Positions 8,944 through 17,947 of a DNA stretch of 64,000 nucleotides are shown here, piece after piece. A model generated the notes under the pieces. The model was not told the origin of the DNA. It did not search any database and saw nothing but the letters and a program-made list of their open reading frames with translations. A program made the translations under genes and the position numbers. Source of the stretch: Nostoc sp. CHAB 5836 (GTDB lineage: Bacteria; Cyanobacteriota; Cyanobacteriia; Cyanobacteriales; Nostocaceae); contig NZ_JAIVFV010000006.1 in assembly GCF_020829445.1 (NCBI RefSeq), positions 25,005-89,004 of the forward strand, read 5' to 3'. Position 1 is the stretch's first letter. Each line of letters opens with the position of its first letter.

Positions 8944-10956
8944 TTAACTTTCGAGATTTGGGCGGACTTTTGCCCGAATAAGTATACCAGTAATGTTGTC
9001 ATGACCATTGTGTTGGTTCGCCAAATCAATTAAGTCTGTAATACCCTGTTCTAAGTTAATGCCAGAACTAAGTAAGGGTTCTAAGTGAGTCTGCCAATGG
9101 GTTTCTAGTAAATCATTATCTGACAGACCGTCCGATACCAACAGCATAAGAGTATCTTCATTGATCTGGAAAAAGTCTACATTGGGATCAATTGAGTTTT
9201 GATCACGAGGCCCCAAGGCTTGGGTAAGTTGGTAGGCATCCGGGCGGCCGTAAGCTATGCTTGCTTCTACTCCGCGCGTAATTTCCCGTTGCCCAACTTC
9301 GTGATCTACTGTGACTTGTTCTAGTCCCCGCTTACGTGTCAAGCGATAGAGACGGCTATCTCCCACATGAGCAACTGCTGCTTGAGTATCTTGAATTAAC
9401 AGCATTGCCAAAGTTGTACCCATACGCCCCACTCCAGAACGGGCATCTTGTTGATTGAGCTTGTAAATCGCCTCATTAGCTAAATACACTGCCTCACGAA
9501 TGCTCTCTTCTGTTGGCAGTTGGTTAGCAATCCAGTGTTTTTGAAAGTATTGCCGTAGGGTGTTAACTGCTAACTCACTGGCGATCTCGCCGCCAGCGTG
9601 TCCACCCATACCATCACAGAGAATATACAACCCACGCCCTTGCAGAACTCGACTTTTGGGCAACTCCAGCTTGTCAATTTTGGTTTCAATGCCATAGTAG
9701 TCTTCATTATGATGACGTTGATTCCCCACATCTGTGCGTCCTGCATCTTCCAAGCTACTTAACTGCATCGTTAGCACAACAGTTGGCATATCATCAGTTT
9801 TGCTAATGCTATCTTCTGGCTCATCTGATAGCGGGATAGTGGGCACAGCAGTATTTTTCTCGTTTATTGGGGGCAAATTTGCACTTCCTAGTGCTTCCAG
9901 TTCAACAGAGATTTCCTCCAAACGCGATCGCAACTGTGCGATCGTCTCAATTTTACCTAACTCTAAATCCCCCAACATCTGGACTATAGAGCCAAATTGA
10001 GTGCGTTGAGACTGCCTAAATAACCCTTGCCAAACCCGCCCCAAAGCTTGAATAGTTAACGGCTCCTCTGAAATAGCAGATATTTGGACTTGGGTATCTT
10101 CTGGCGACTCTACGACGGGCTGAGAATTTGATGATTCCACATACAACCTTTGTAGTGCCAGCGTTTGGTCTTCATCCAATCGCAAATTCGACAAATTTAA
10201 AAGGCTTTGACAACAATTTACTGGTTCCAATACTGCCCAAAGTTGGGTCATTTCATAACACCAGTGTAAAATTTTTAACGAACTCGTCGTCTCTTCTTGC
10301 CACAGGTCGAGTAAATGCTGCCAATTTGAACGGTCTTCGATGATTACTACCTGCATATCACCCTGCTGCCATGCATCGTGAATCGGCGGTATCCCCCGCT
10401 CACCTTGGGATTGTAAGGCAATATAAAGTTTAGCAATGGGAGGAATTCTACCTGCTTCCACTGATGGGGTTAGCAAATCTGATTCCTGACTTGCTAGCAT
10501 TGCCTCAATGGGTGATATTTGATACGGCTGGCAGTCTAAAACTCTGGCACTTACATCAGTAATAGTCACAGGTAGCGTTTGGGTAGGTAGCGGATCTAAC
10601 AATTGATAGCGCCCTTGGGAGTCTAAATAGGAGCCTAATGCAATCTGAGAACTAGGGCATAGAGGAGATGAGGAGGATATTGCTTCCTCATCTCCCTCAT
10701 CTCCCTCATCTCCCAAATCTCCCTCATCTCCCCCATCTCCCTCATCTCCCAAAGCTTCCCCAGTCATTTCCTTAGCAATAATTGCCCAAAACACTGTTCC
10801 ACATTCCGTGCCACAGTTATAACAACGTAGTGCATTCACGGGTACATCATCGGTACTGCATTCAGGACAAACCTTGTGAGTCAGGGATGTGCCACAGTTT
10901 TGACAGAATTTGTTGCTATTGGGGTTTTCAAATTTACACTGAGGGCAAATCAGCAT
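8944..10956 (-). CDS. PP2C-type protein phosphatase with zinc ribbons and pseudokinase-like middle
   Basis: A 670-residue protein. The first 55 residues hold paired zinc ribbons (CPQC, CQNCG, CPEC, CYNCG). An acidic Gly-Asp-Glu repeat follows at about 73-92. Residues about 105-360 read like a decayed kinase lobe (GRYQLLD, PPIHDAWQQGDMQVVIIED) with no HRD or DFG. The C-terminal 270 residues are a complete PP2C metal-dependent phosphatase: DVGNQRHHNEDYYG, LCDGMGGHAGGE, HVGDSRLYRL, SDGLSDN and GHDNITG, with all metal-binding aspartates present. It should dephosphorylate Ser/Thr-phosphoproteins. It is upstream of, and on the same strand as, the FHA kinase, the likely partner. The pseudokinase reading is an inference; the PP2C call is secure. 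Confidence 0.9.
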   Translation of the reverse strand: MLICPQCKFENPNSNKFCQNCGTSLTHKVCPECSTDDVPVNALRCYNCGTECGTVFWAIIAKEMTGEALGDEGDGGDEGDLGDEGDEGDEEAISSSSPLCPSSQIALGSYLDSQGRYQLLDPLPTQTLPVTITDVSARVLDCQPYQISPIEAMLASQESDLLTPSVEAGRIPPIAKLYIALQSQGERGIPPIHDAWQQGDMQVVIIEDRSNWQHLLDLWQEETTSSLKILHWCYEMTQLWAVLEPVNCCQSLLNLSNLRLDEDQTLALQRLYVESSNSQPVVESPEDTQVQISAISEEPLTIQALGRVWQGLFRQSQRTQFGSIVQMLGDLELGKIETIAQLRSRLEEISVELEALGSANLPPINEKNTAVPTIPLSDEPEDSISKTDDMPTVVLTMQLSSLEDAGRTDVGNQRHHNEDYYGIETKIDKLELPKSRVLQGRGLYILCDGMGGHAGGEIASELAVNTLRQYFQKHWIANQLPTEESIREAVYLANEAIYKLNQQDARSGVGRMGTTLAMLLIQDTQAAVAHVGDSRLYRLTRKRGLEQVTVDHEVGQREITRGVEASIAYGRPDAYQLTQALGPRDQNSIDPNVDFFQINEDTLMLLVSDGLSDNDLLETHWQTHLEPLLSSGINLEQGITDLIDLANQHNGHDNITGILIRAKVRPNLES
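10670..10752 (-). repeat. In-frame nonamer microsatellite inside the PP2C gene
   Basis: Tandem CTCCCTCAT/CTCCCCCAT/CTCCCAAAT nonamers on the plus strand. Because the unit is nine bases, copies add three residues (Gly-Asp-Glu) without shifting frame. The same nonamer occurs outside genes at 14777-14870, and a related unit occurs at 60187-60230. Confidence 0.85.
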
Positions 10957-11000
10957 AGTGGAAGTTCCTTTATTCCCGTTCCAAGGTGCTTCTAGCCACT

Positions 11001-11175
11001 ATAAGAGGATGTTTGAAAAGTTGCAAAGTATACTATGAAACCCCGCTTCTATTACTCTCTCCGTTTCGGGGAGAGGGTTTGAAACCCCCATTTCCTTCAA
11101 GGGTTGGGGGGCTAGGGAGGTTGGGTTTGGGAGGCTTATATGTTAGCAATAATACTTTTCAAACAACCTCTAAGA
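11001..11175. repeat. MITE family A, copy 1
   Basis: About 175 bp bounded by TAAGAGGATGTTTGAAAAGT on the left and ACTTTTCAAACAACCTCTAA on the right, near-perfect terminal inverted repeats. Interior shared with 47364-47535: GCAAAGTATACTA next to the left end, then a GC-rich hairpin (CTCTCCGTTTCGGGGAGAG). It contains no transposase. Confidence 0.85.
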
Positions 11176-11786
11176 TCCAAGGTGCCACAATTGGCTGTCC
11201 CTGACTAAAGTAGACCTACAAAAGATTATAGTTTTTAAACCTCGCATGACTAAAAGTCACGCGATTCCTGCTTCGCAAGTGCTTAAGTTACCCTAAGTCT
11301 TACCCGATGTCCACAGGCGTTTAGAGTCTCTGACGCACCGACAGCGACTTGGAACATAGTAAAAAGATACTTGTTCACCTCCGTACCTTGAAAATTTTAC
11401 CTACCAGAGGTTGTAATGATCACTCACTACATTCCTAGTAGAACCCCATATTTTCAGTTGTCGTGGTTCGGTTGAGCTTGGTTTTTGCTATCTGTATGTT
11501 ATACCACAATATGGAGCGCCTAACTATGATGTCAGGAACCCCACGCCTAAAGGCGGGGGCTTGAAAGAGCCTTAAGCTGACCAGACTCAGTACGACTCAG
11601 TACTACGTTAGAGGCAAGAGTTCAAGACCTACCAGGGTATGCGTTCGCGTAAGCGTGTCGTCAGACAAGCTAGTTCCCTGCTCTAGAACCGAACGATTAA
11701 ACAGGCTTAAGGGGTTAAACCAGTGTCGCGCGTGAAAGTACCGACCTCTAACATTGTCGTTCGCGCAGCGTCTCCCCTTGGGAGAA

Positions 11787-11923
11787 GCTAACTTTACCCC
11801 GAAAGGGAGGCACTTTATGTGCAAAACATTATGCGTACAGGGTTGTCAAGTTTGAAACGGTAACTGTCCCGTTGAAAGTACATTACAAAAGTACACCAAG
11901 CCAAGCAACCCCAAGGCGATAAT
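11787..11923. repeat. Conserved non-coding module, copy 1
   Basis: About 135 bp with strong identity to 45204-45341, including CAAAACATTATGCGTACAGG, a mini-hairpin GGTAACTGTCCCGTTGAAAG and TACAAAAGTACACCAA. Both copies lie 200-250 bp downstream of an IS605-type end hairpin, so this may be one end of a non-autonomous transposon or its RNA. No protein is encoded. Confidence 0.65.
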
Positions 11924-11958
11924 GTGACGGCGATTTCAATCGCCGTCACATTATCGCC
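11915..11958. repeat. Perfect 21-bp inverted repeat with 2-nt spacer
   Basis: Arms 11915-11935 and 11938-11958 are exact reverse complements (GGCGATAATGTGACGGCGAT... and its mirror) separated by TC. As RNA it would be a very stable hairpin, and as DNA it could extrude a cruciform. It directly follows the conserved module and is not present in that form in the 45 kb copy. Confidence 0.85.
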
Positions 11959-12306
11959 ATGCATGAATGCAGGGGCTTCTACGGCGCGAGGACTTTGGTG
12001 AAGTCACGGATGGCGTAGGGCAGAAATCAAGGAATTTTGGTGGCAGTATTAACCGTAGACTTTTAAAACATCCTCATAAAATATTAGCCAAACTTTACTT
12101 AGAAAACATGGTATGGCAGTTCTCAGTTGAGTAGATATTGAACCCCACCCCCAACCCCCTCCTCGCAAGGGAGGAGCTTGCGAGGATAGACCTCATGTGA
12201 TTAGGAAACGCTGTAGCATTATTCGGATTTAGAATAATGCTGACTATCAGTATTTCTTCCCTAAAATGCTGATGTATTCATAAACCTAGAAGACAACTCG
12301 CCCTCT

Positions 12307-13509
12307 ATGGCTCTCACCACTTCTGCTTACCAAATTGTTGATTTGTTTGCCGAACGAGCTAGAAACCTTGTGCTACCAACTTACGGCACTGAGTTAACCA
12401 AAATTATCACTGTTAGCTTTGCCTACGGTCTCGCTGACCCAATTCTCTTTCCTCACGCCGACTTGGCTGCTGCAACTGGAGCTGTGCTGGCAGAAGAGGC
12501 TCCGATCGCCCTCAATTATGGGCCACCCTCAGCTCAATTATATGAGCAAATTATCCTCCGGTTACAGGCTCAAGGCATCCCTGCCGATCGCGATCGCGTA
12601 ATTATTGGCTACGGTTCTGGTCAGATTTTGGGCTTGCTACCAGATGTGTTTGTCGAACCTGGCGATGTAGTAATTGTGGAAGGGCCAACCTTCTTGGGAG
12701 TAGTTAGTAGATTTGTCCACGCTGGGGCACGTCTAATTACCATTCCTGTGGATGATTTGGGGATGGATGTGGATGCGTTAGAAGTAACATTGAACGACTT
12801 GAAGAAACAGGGTATCCGACCCAGGTTTATTTACACCATCCCCACCTTTCATAATCCCACAGGCGCTACTATGCCGTTATTTCGCCGCCAAAAACTGGTA
12901 GCGTTAGCGGCTGAGTATGGCGTGCTAGTGGTGGAAGATGATGCTTACAGCGATTTACGCTTCCAAGGGGAAGCTGTGCCACCCTTGGCAACCCTCGACA
13001 AGGAGGGGTGGGTATTATACGTGAGTACCTTCTCGAAAATTATTGCGCCTGGTATCCGACTAGGCTGGGCTTGTGGCGCTCCAGCAATTATTGAGCGGCT
13101 GGCAATGTTCAAAAGTGAGGGGACTGTGGGGCCCTTTGTCAGTCATGTAGTCGCCCGCTACTGTGCTACAGGGAAACTAGATGATCACATTCAGGAGTTA
13201 ATCGCCTGCTACAAGCATAAATGTAATTTGTTGTTAGAAGCGATCGCTCATGAGTTTCCCAGTGATCTAGTTGCTTTACGACCAGGTGGGGGCTTTTTTG
13301 TGTGGTGTAAATTGCCGCCCGACATCAGCGCCAAAGCACTGCTAATGGCTGCCAACGAACACGGTGTCAGTTTTCTGCCAGGGACTCACTGCTATGCCAA
13401 TGGAGAGGGAGATGATGCCATCAGGTTAGCTTTTAGCTTTCAAACAACCGAGAAGATTGTTGAGGGAATCGCTACCTTGGGAGCAGTGTTGCGCGGATGG
13501 CAACGATGA
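12307..13509 (+). CDS. PLP-dependent class I/II aminotransferase (MocR/LysN-like)
   Basis: A 400-residue fold-type I pyridoxal-phosphate enzyme. Visible motifs are the cofactor ring-binding IPTFHNPTGATMP (about 180-192), the acidic VVEDDAY (about 213-219), and the Schiff-base lysine in STFSKIIAPGIRLGW (about 244-258). The N-terminus includes a GPPSAQLYEQI stretch typical of 2-aminoadipate/valine-pyruvate type transaminases and of MocR catalytic domains, but there is no DNA-binding domain. It should transfer amino groups between an amino acid and a 2-oxo acid in the cytoplasm. The substrate cannot be fixed from sequence. It stands alone between repeat blocks. Confidence 0.87.
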   Translation: MALTTSAYQIVDLFAERARNLVLPTYGTELTKIITVSFAYGLADPILFPHADLAAATGAVLAEEAPIALNYGPPSAQLYEQIILRLQAQGIPADRDRVIIGYGSGQILGLLPDVFVEPGDVVIVEGPTFLGVVSRFVHAGARLITIPVDDLGMDVDALEVTLNDLKKQGIRPRFIYTIPTFHNPTGATMPLFRRQKLVALAAEYGVLVVEDDAYSDLRFQGEAVPPLATLDKEGWVLYVSTFSKIIAPGIRLGWACGAPAIIERLAMFKSEGTVGPFVSHVVARYCATGKLDDHIQELIACYKHKCNLLLEAIAHEFPSDLVALRPGGGFFVWCKLPPDISAKALLMAANEHGVSFLPGTHCYANGEGDDAIRLAFSFQTTEKIVEGIATLGAVLRGWQR

Positions 13510-13898
13510 TCGTACCAATTTTAGATTTTGCAGAAAGTCTGAATCAAAGGTTTGCTTCCATCAGACTTTCCAACTTAAGTAAGTTGGCGCGAAAAAATCA
13601 AAGTATGTTACGAAACGTAAATAGCCTTAAAATCTTTACTAGTGACCAATGACAAAGGACAAATGACAGCCTTAGTCAGTTAGCTTTAATTGCGCCGACC
13701 TACTTACGAGCCGTAGCTTCGCTAACCACTCTTCTCTTAGTACAGATGCAGCGTAAAATCATGGCCAATTGAGGGTTGAAATTTCAACGCATAGGCGCCT
13801 CGCCTTCCCGCAGGGTAGGAACGCAAAGGGAAGCGCAAAGGAACGCAAAGAGAATTCGTTACGAATTTATGAAATATTGTACTTAGTAATTAACCCTC
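13510..13898. other. Intergenic region with MITE family B copy
   Basis: Most of it is a family-B repeat (13576-13706), followed by an SDR-like stretch at 13795-13850 containing CGCAAAGG/AACGCAAAG units. No supported gene. Confidence 0.6.
13576..13706. repeat. MITE family B, copy 1
   Basis: Begins TAAGTAAGTTGGCGCGAAAA, contains AAAGTATGTTACGAAACGTA, then ACAAATGAC units and GACAGCCTTAGTCAGTTAGC, and ends TTAATTGCGCCGACCTACTT. The two ends are imperfect inverted repeats. Further copies: 21207-21352, 31889-32038, 36351-36488, 50750-50859, 52236-52340, and a right end at 48861-48889. Confidence 0.85.
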
Positions 13899-14522
13899 TT
13901 AAAAAATTTGCTCCAAGCGCTGGAAATCGCGCTGCACTTCATACCAGAGACTTTTATTATGAGGATCTGTTTTCAAAGCTTTTTTGAGATAAATTTTGGC
14001 TTTGAGCAGTTGTTTTTCAGAAATTAGCGCCCGTCCCCAAATTTGATAGGCGATCGCTAGCCATTGGCGAACTTCTGCATCGGTTGACAACCGATCTGCT
14101 AAAGCTTCCGCCAGGGCGATCGCTTGCGGAAATCGTCTTTCTTGCAAAAATCGCTGCAATTGGTCATAAGTCTTCCACTTCAGCCGTTCTTCTATTTCCA
14201 ACACATTAGGCGGCTTTGGTTTCCCTGATTCTTGGCTTGTCACCGTTGTTACTGGTGTTTTTTGCCGTTGCGTTGTCTTGCCATGATCACGCCCAGTTCT
14301 TGACACCTGACTTGAATCTGCCACAGCCTCCTCTGGCAGTACTACCGTCAGCAGGAGTTTGTAAGCCTCTGTCAAGGCAATAAACTTATCTTTGGCTTTG
14401 TTGTCATCTGGGTTGATATCGGGATGATATTGCTGTGCCAGTCGTCGATAAGACGCTTTAATATCAGCAAAAGAAGCTCCCGACCTTAAACCCAATAAAC
14501 GGTAGCAATCTCCAAGATCCAT
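13899..14522 (-). CDS. J-domain (DnaJ-like) protein with C-terminal helical region
   Basis: A 207-residue protein whose first 65 residues are a J domain (YRLLGLRSGASFADIKASYR, then QYHPDINPDD with the essential HPD tripeptide and a FIALTEAYKLL helix). J domains stimulate the ATPase of an Hsp70 (DnaK) partner. Lacking the Gly/Phe and zinc-finger regions, this is a class III co-chaperone. A charged linker (about 75-105) precedes a TPR-like C-terminal helical region (LQERRFPQAIALAEALADRL; ISEKQLLKAKIYLKKALK) that may choose the client. It is upstream of clpP on the same strand but separated by long STRR tracts, so co-transcription is uncertain. Confidence 0.88.
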   Translation of the reverse strand: MDLGDCYRLLGLRSGASFADIKASYRRLAQQYHPDINPDDNKAKDKFIALTEAYKLLLTVVLPEEAVADSSQVSRTGRDHGKTTQRQKTPVTTVTSQESGKPKPPNVLEIEERLKWKTYDQLQRFLQERRFPQAIALAEALADRLSTDAEVRQWLAIAYQIWGRALISEKQLLKAKIYLKKALKTDPHNKSLWYEVQRDFQRLEQIF

Positions 14523-14861
14523 CTTGAGCTATGAGCTATCGAATACCCAGCTAGAGGCTATCAGCTTTATGCCTGAACTATTAATAATAAGGGCTAATTT
14601 GCTATTTTAAAGTTCAATGTTGACAGTTTGTTTAAAGAAGGGGAGTTAGGAGTTAGGAGTTAGGAGTTAGGAGTTAGGAGTTGGGAGTTGGGAGTTAGGA
14701 GTTGGGAGTTGAGAGTTAGGAGTTGGGAGTTGGGAGTTGGGAGTTAGGAGTTGGGAGTTGGGAGTTAGAATTCTTCCCCCTCATCTCCCTCATCTCCCTC
14801 ATCTCCCTCATCCCCCTCATCCCCCTCATCTCCCTCATCCCCCTCATCCCCCTCATCTCCC
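14523..14861. repeat. STRR block: heptamer tract then nonamer tract
   Basis: 14639-14768 consists of about 18 GGAGTTA/GGAGTTG heptamers; 14777-14861 consists of CTCCCTCAT/CCCCCTCAT nonamers, the same unit that is translated in frame inside the PP2C gene. It fills the gap between the J-domain gene and clpP; the nonamers reach the clpP stop codon. Confidence 0.9.
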
Positions 14862-15473
14862 TCATCCCCCTGTTATTACCGAGGTTCGTTCTTCAATCAC
14901 ACGGTCAATTAAACCGTATTCTTTTGCTTCCTCAGCAGACATGAAAAAGTCACGATCCATGTCTTTTTCAATCTTTTCTATGGTCTGACCCGTTTTATCG
15001 GCATAAATACCATTGAGCTGGTGACGAATCCGCAGAATCTCTCTAGCTTCAATTTCGATATCGGTTGCTTGTCCACGGGTGCCACCTGAAGGCTGGTGAA
15101 TCATAATCCGCGAATGAGGCAATGCTAGTCGTTTGCCTTTGGTGCCAGCCGCTAGCAGGAAAGATCCCATTGAAGCAGCTAATCCCACGCAAATAGTCAC
15201 TACATCTGATTTGATATGTTGCATGGTGTCAAAAATAGCCATGCCAGATGTAACCATCCCACCGGGGGAATTGATGTATAAATAAATATCTTTACCTGGA
15301 TCATCTGAGTCCAGATAAAGCATTACAGCAATAATTTGATTGGCAATTTCATCATCAATGTCTCGCCCTAAGAAAATAATCCGTTCCCGGTAAAGGCGAT
15401 CGTAGATGCTAATCCAATCTGTATATTGTCCACCGGGCATCCGGTAGGGAACTTTAGGAACGCCTATAGGCAT
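14862..15473 (-). CDS. clpP: ATP-dependent Clp protease proteolytic subunit (ClpP)
   Basis: A 203-residue serine protease subunit of the barrel-shaped Clp core, which degrades proteins unfolded by an AAA+ partner such as ClpC or ClpX. The catalytic serine is in [14 protein letters not shown] (about residue 101) and the histidine in [11 protein letters not shown] (about 126). The handle-domain and C-terminal [20 protein letters not shown] segments are present. Length is standard. It sits 296 bp downstream of clpR on the same strand. In cyanobacteria a ClpP paralogue (ClpP3) is co-encoded with ClpR and forms a mixed ring essential for viability, so this is probably the clpP3-type gene. The specific paralogue number is an inference from position. 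Confidence 0.95.
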   Translation of the reverse strand: MPIGVPKVPYRMPGGQYTDWISIYDRLYRERIIFLGRDIDDEIANQIIAVMLYLDSDDPGKDIYLYINSPGGMVTSGMAIFDTMQHIKSDVVTICVGLAASMGSFLLAAGTKGKRLALPHSRIMIHQPSGGTRGQATDIEIEAREILRIRHQLNGIYADKTGQTIEKIEKDMDRDFFMSAEEAKEYGLIDRVIEERTSVITGG

Positions 15474-15769
15474 AACTTACTCCGTTTTTAATTAGTCATT
15501 AGTCATTGGTCATTGGTCATTAGTCATTGGTCATTAGTCATTGGTCATTAGTCATTGGTCATTAGTCATTGGTCATTAAGAGCTAATTTGTAAACTCAAG
15601 TAAAGTACTTGTCTAGTAAGGGTTTCAGTAATTTAAGTCAATAACGCACTTATTCGCTGAAACTCCGACCTAGTAAAGAGTTGAGTACTCTTAATATTTT
15701 CTTTACGAATCAGCTCTAATAATTTTTGATTATTAACAATTGGACTTTGGACAAAGGACAAATGACAAA
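15474..15769. repeat. ATTAGTC/ATTGGTC STRR tract between clpR and clpP
   Basis: 15494-15575 holds about 12 tandem heptamers ATTAGTC/ATTGGTC. Similar tracts occur at 23968-24035 and, as GTCATTT, at 21247-21290. The remaining sequence to 15769 shows no gene. Confidence 0.85.
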
Positions 15770-16432
15770 TTAAAGAACACTGGCAGGAAGTGGGGGATTT
15801 GCAAGTTCTTCTTTCTCAAAAACTCGGTCAATCAACCCGTATTCCTTCGCTTCGTAGGGTGTCAGATATAACAGCCGATCCATGTCTTTAGTAATTTTTT
15901 CTGGAGGCTGTCCAGTGGTGCGATGTAAGATATCAACTAACGCCCCTTTATTTACCAAAACTTCCCTGGCGCGAATTTGAATATCCGTTGCTTGACCTTG
16001 GGCGTAGCTTTTGGGCTGATGTAGGATAATCGAGGAGTGAGGCAAACTAGCGCGGCAACCTCTTGTACCAGCACTGAGTAGCATTGCTGCCATACCCATC
16101 GCGGAACCGACGCAGATGGTGTGGATAGGAGGTTTGATATATTTCATGGTGTCATAAATGGCGAAGGCTTCGGTTTCAAAGCCAATGGGTTCGCCACTGT
16201 AACCGGAAGTGCCGGTGGAGTTGATATAGATTTTAATCGGTTTTTCGGGGTCGTCGGATTGCAAAAACAGCAATTCGGCCACGATTAATTCCGTGACAGC
16301 AGGTACCAGTGGCATCCCAATATAGACAATTCGCTCCTTCAATAAGAGGGAAGGTAAATCTGGCGGTGGTGTCCGGTAAAAGTTATCGCCGTAATATGGG
16401 GCTTGAACAGCCTTAATTGGGGAAATGTCCAT
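15770..16432 (-). CDS. clpR: ClpR, inactive Clp protease ring subunit
   Basis: A 220-residue ClpP homologue in which the active-site segment reads VGSAMGMAAMLLSAG, with glycine where ClpP has the nucleophilic serine (compare GLAASMGS in the next gene). The histidine region is kept (SSIILHQPKSYAQGQ). The N-terminus has the DISPIKAVQAPYYGDNFYR extension and the TGTSGYSGEP insertion typical of cyanobacterial ClpR. ClpR joins active ClpP subunits in the core, probably altering substrate handling. It is upstream of clpP on the same strand, the known cyanobacterial order clpR-clpP3. ATG at 16432 is a good start. Confidence 0.93.
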   Translation of the reverse strand: MDISPIKAVQAPYYGDNFYRTPPPDLPSLLLKERIVYIGMPLVPAVTELIVAELLFLQSDDPEKPIKIYINSTGTSGYSGEPIGFETEAFAIYDTMKYIKPPIHTICVGSAMGMAAMLLSAGTRGCRASLPHSSIILHQPKSYAQGQATDIQIRAREVLVNKGALVDILHRTTGQPPEKITKDMDRLLYLTPYEAKEYGLIDRVFEKEELANPPLPASVL

Positions 16433-16669
16433 AGCAACTGATCGCCTGAAACTATGCCGTTAACTGTAATACATCCTAGCGCGATGCCAGCCTGACTCAA
16501 GGTGTGGATTTCTCCCTAATGGTGAAGGTGGCTTCGCATCTACCAATGGGTGGCTTCTAAGATATTCTGATTATATTAGTGTATTTGTGTTGGATAGGTT
16601 TTCCGTAGAACGAAAGTGGTGCTTTGAAGTTATTTATTAATATGTAATCCTGAATAAGGACTTTGATTT

Positions 16670-17947
16670 ATGAAGGTTAGCTTGCAGCCTGCCTTGAATG
16701 ATGGTAATTTGGACGCCAATCAACTGAATAGTCAACGTCAGTTGGGAATTTCGATTTCAGCGATGCCTTCGGCGGGCTTCGCCAACGCCGAAACTCAAGA
16801 CCGCGATGTGCCCCTGAATTTATGTTTAATTCTCGATCACAGTGGTTCCATGAATGGGCGATCGCTAGAAACGGTGAAAAAAGCAGCGAATAGTCTGGTA
16901 GATAGACTCAATCCTGGCGATCGCCTCAGTGTTGTAGTTTTCGATCACCGTGCCAAAGTATTAGTACCCAGTCAAGGTGTTGAAAATCCAGAGAAAATCA
17001 AACAGCAAATTAATCGCCTAGCCGCCGATGGGGGAACTTCAATTGATGAAGGACTACGCTTGGGGATTGAAGAGTTGGCGAAGGGAAAAAAAGATACTGT
17101 TTCCCAAGCCTTTTTGCTAACCGACGGAGAAAATGAACACGGTGATAACAATCGCTGTTTGAAATTCGCCCAACTGGCTGCTAGCTATAATTTGACTTTG
17201 AACACTTTGGGATTTGGTGACAATTGGAACCAAGATGTTTTAGAAAAAATTGCTGATGCTGGCTTAGGTACTTTATCTTATATTCAAAAACCCGAACAGG
17301 CAGTGGAAGAGTTTAATCGCCTGTTCAGCCGTATTCAAACTGTGGGATTGACTAATGCTTATCTGTTATTCTCCCTCATGCCCAATGTCAGGCTAGCAGA
17401 ACTTAAACCCGTTGCCCAAGTTTCCCCAGATACAATTGAGTTACCACTACAACAAGAAGCTGATGGACGTTTCGCTGTGCGGTTGGGAGATTTAATGAAA
17501 GATGCACAACGGATAATCTTAGCTAATATTTATTTGGGACAATTGCCAACTGGTGAACAAGCGATCGCTCATGTGCAAGTCCGCTACGATGATCCAGCCG
17601 CCAATAAAGTAGGTTTAATTACACCAAATATCCCAGTTTATGCTCATGTAGTCAAAAATTACCAAGCAGACCCAAATCCTCAGGTGCAACAATCTATTTT
17701 AGCATTAGCGAAGTATCGCCAAACCCAGCTAGCCGAAACGAAATTGCAACAGGGCGATCGCTCTGGTGCGGCGACAATGTTACAAACGGCTGCGAAAACT
17801 GCGCTGCAAATGGGAGATACTGGGGCAGCAACGGTGTTGCAAACTTCTGCCACCCAGCTACAATCTGGTGGAGATTTATCCGAAAGCGATCGCAAGAAAA
17901 CCAGAATTGTCTCCAAAACAGTTTTGCAAGATACCCCTTTGCAATGA
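16670..17947 (+). CDS. von Willebrand factor A domain protein (first of a tandem pair)
   Basis: A 425-residue soluble protein. Residues about 45-220 form a vWA domain with a complete MIDAS: DHSGSMNGRS, the threonine in GGTSIDEGL and LLTDGENEHGD. The C-terminal half (about 225-390) is shared with the next gene and includes LAKYRQTQLAETKLQQGDR and a helical QQGDRSGAATML segment. vWA domains of this type bind metal and partner proteins; the partner is unknown. The stop overlaps the start of the next gene (ATGA), so translation is probably coupled. Compared with its paralogue it has about seven extra residues near 30-40, encoded by a palindromic GGCGGGCTTCGCCAACGCCG stretch resembling a small repeat insertion. 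Confidence 0.88.
   Translation: MKVSLQPALNDGNLDANQLNSQRQLGISISAMPSAGFANAETQDRDVPLNLCLILDHSGSMNGRSLETVKKAANSLVDRLNPGDRLSVVVFDHRAKVLVPSQGVENPEKIKQQINRLAADGGTSIDEGLRLGIEELAKGKKDTVSQAFLLTDGENEHGDNNRCLKFAQLAASYNLTLNTLGFGDNWNQDVLEKIADAGLGTLSYIQKPEQAVEEFNRLFSRIQTVGLTNAYLLFSLMPNVRLAELKPVAQVSPDTIELPLQQEADGRFAVRLGDLMKDAQRIILANIYLGQLPTGEQAIAHVQVRYDDPAANKVGLITPNIPVYAHVVKNYQADPNPQVQQSILALAKYRQTQLAETKLQQGDRSGAATMLQTAAKTALQMGDTGAATVLQTSATQLQSGGDLSESDRKKTRIVSKTVLQDTPLQ

Larger units (their letters stand above)
11205..12306. other. 1.1 kb repeat-rich region without a supported gene
   Basis: Holds an IS605-like end hairpin CCCCACGCCTAAAGGCGGGG (11541-11560), an SDR-like segment GTCGTTCGCGCAGCGTCTCC (11756-11775), the conserved module at 11787-11923, a 44-bp palindrome at 11915-11958, and a short family-A-like end at 12059-12077. 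No open frame has protein-like content. It may represent several decayed non-autonomous elements placed end to end. Confidence 0.6.

Noticed and set aside
14639..14870. Small proteins or a CRISPR array in the tandem tracts
   Set aside because: The units are 7 or 9 bp with no unique spacers, and the frames through them are plain repeats. These are STRRs.
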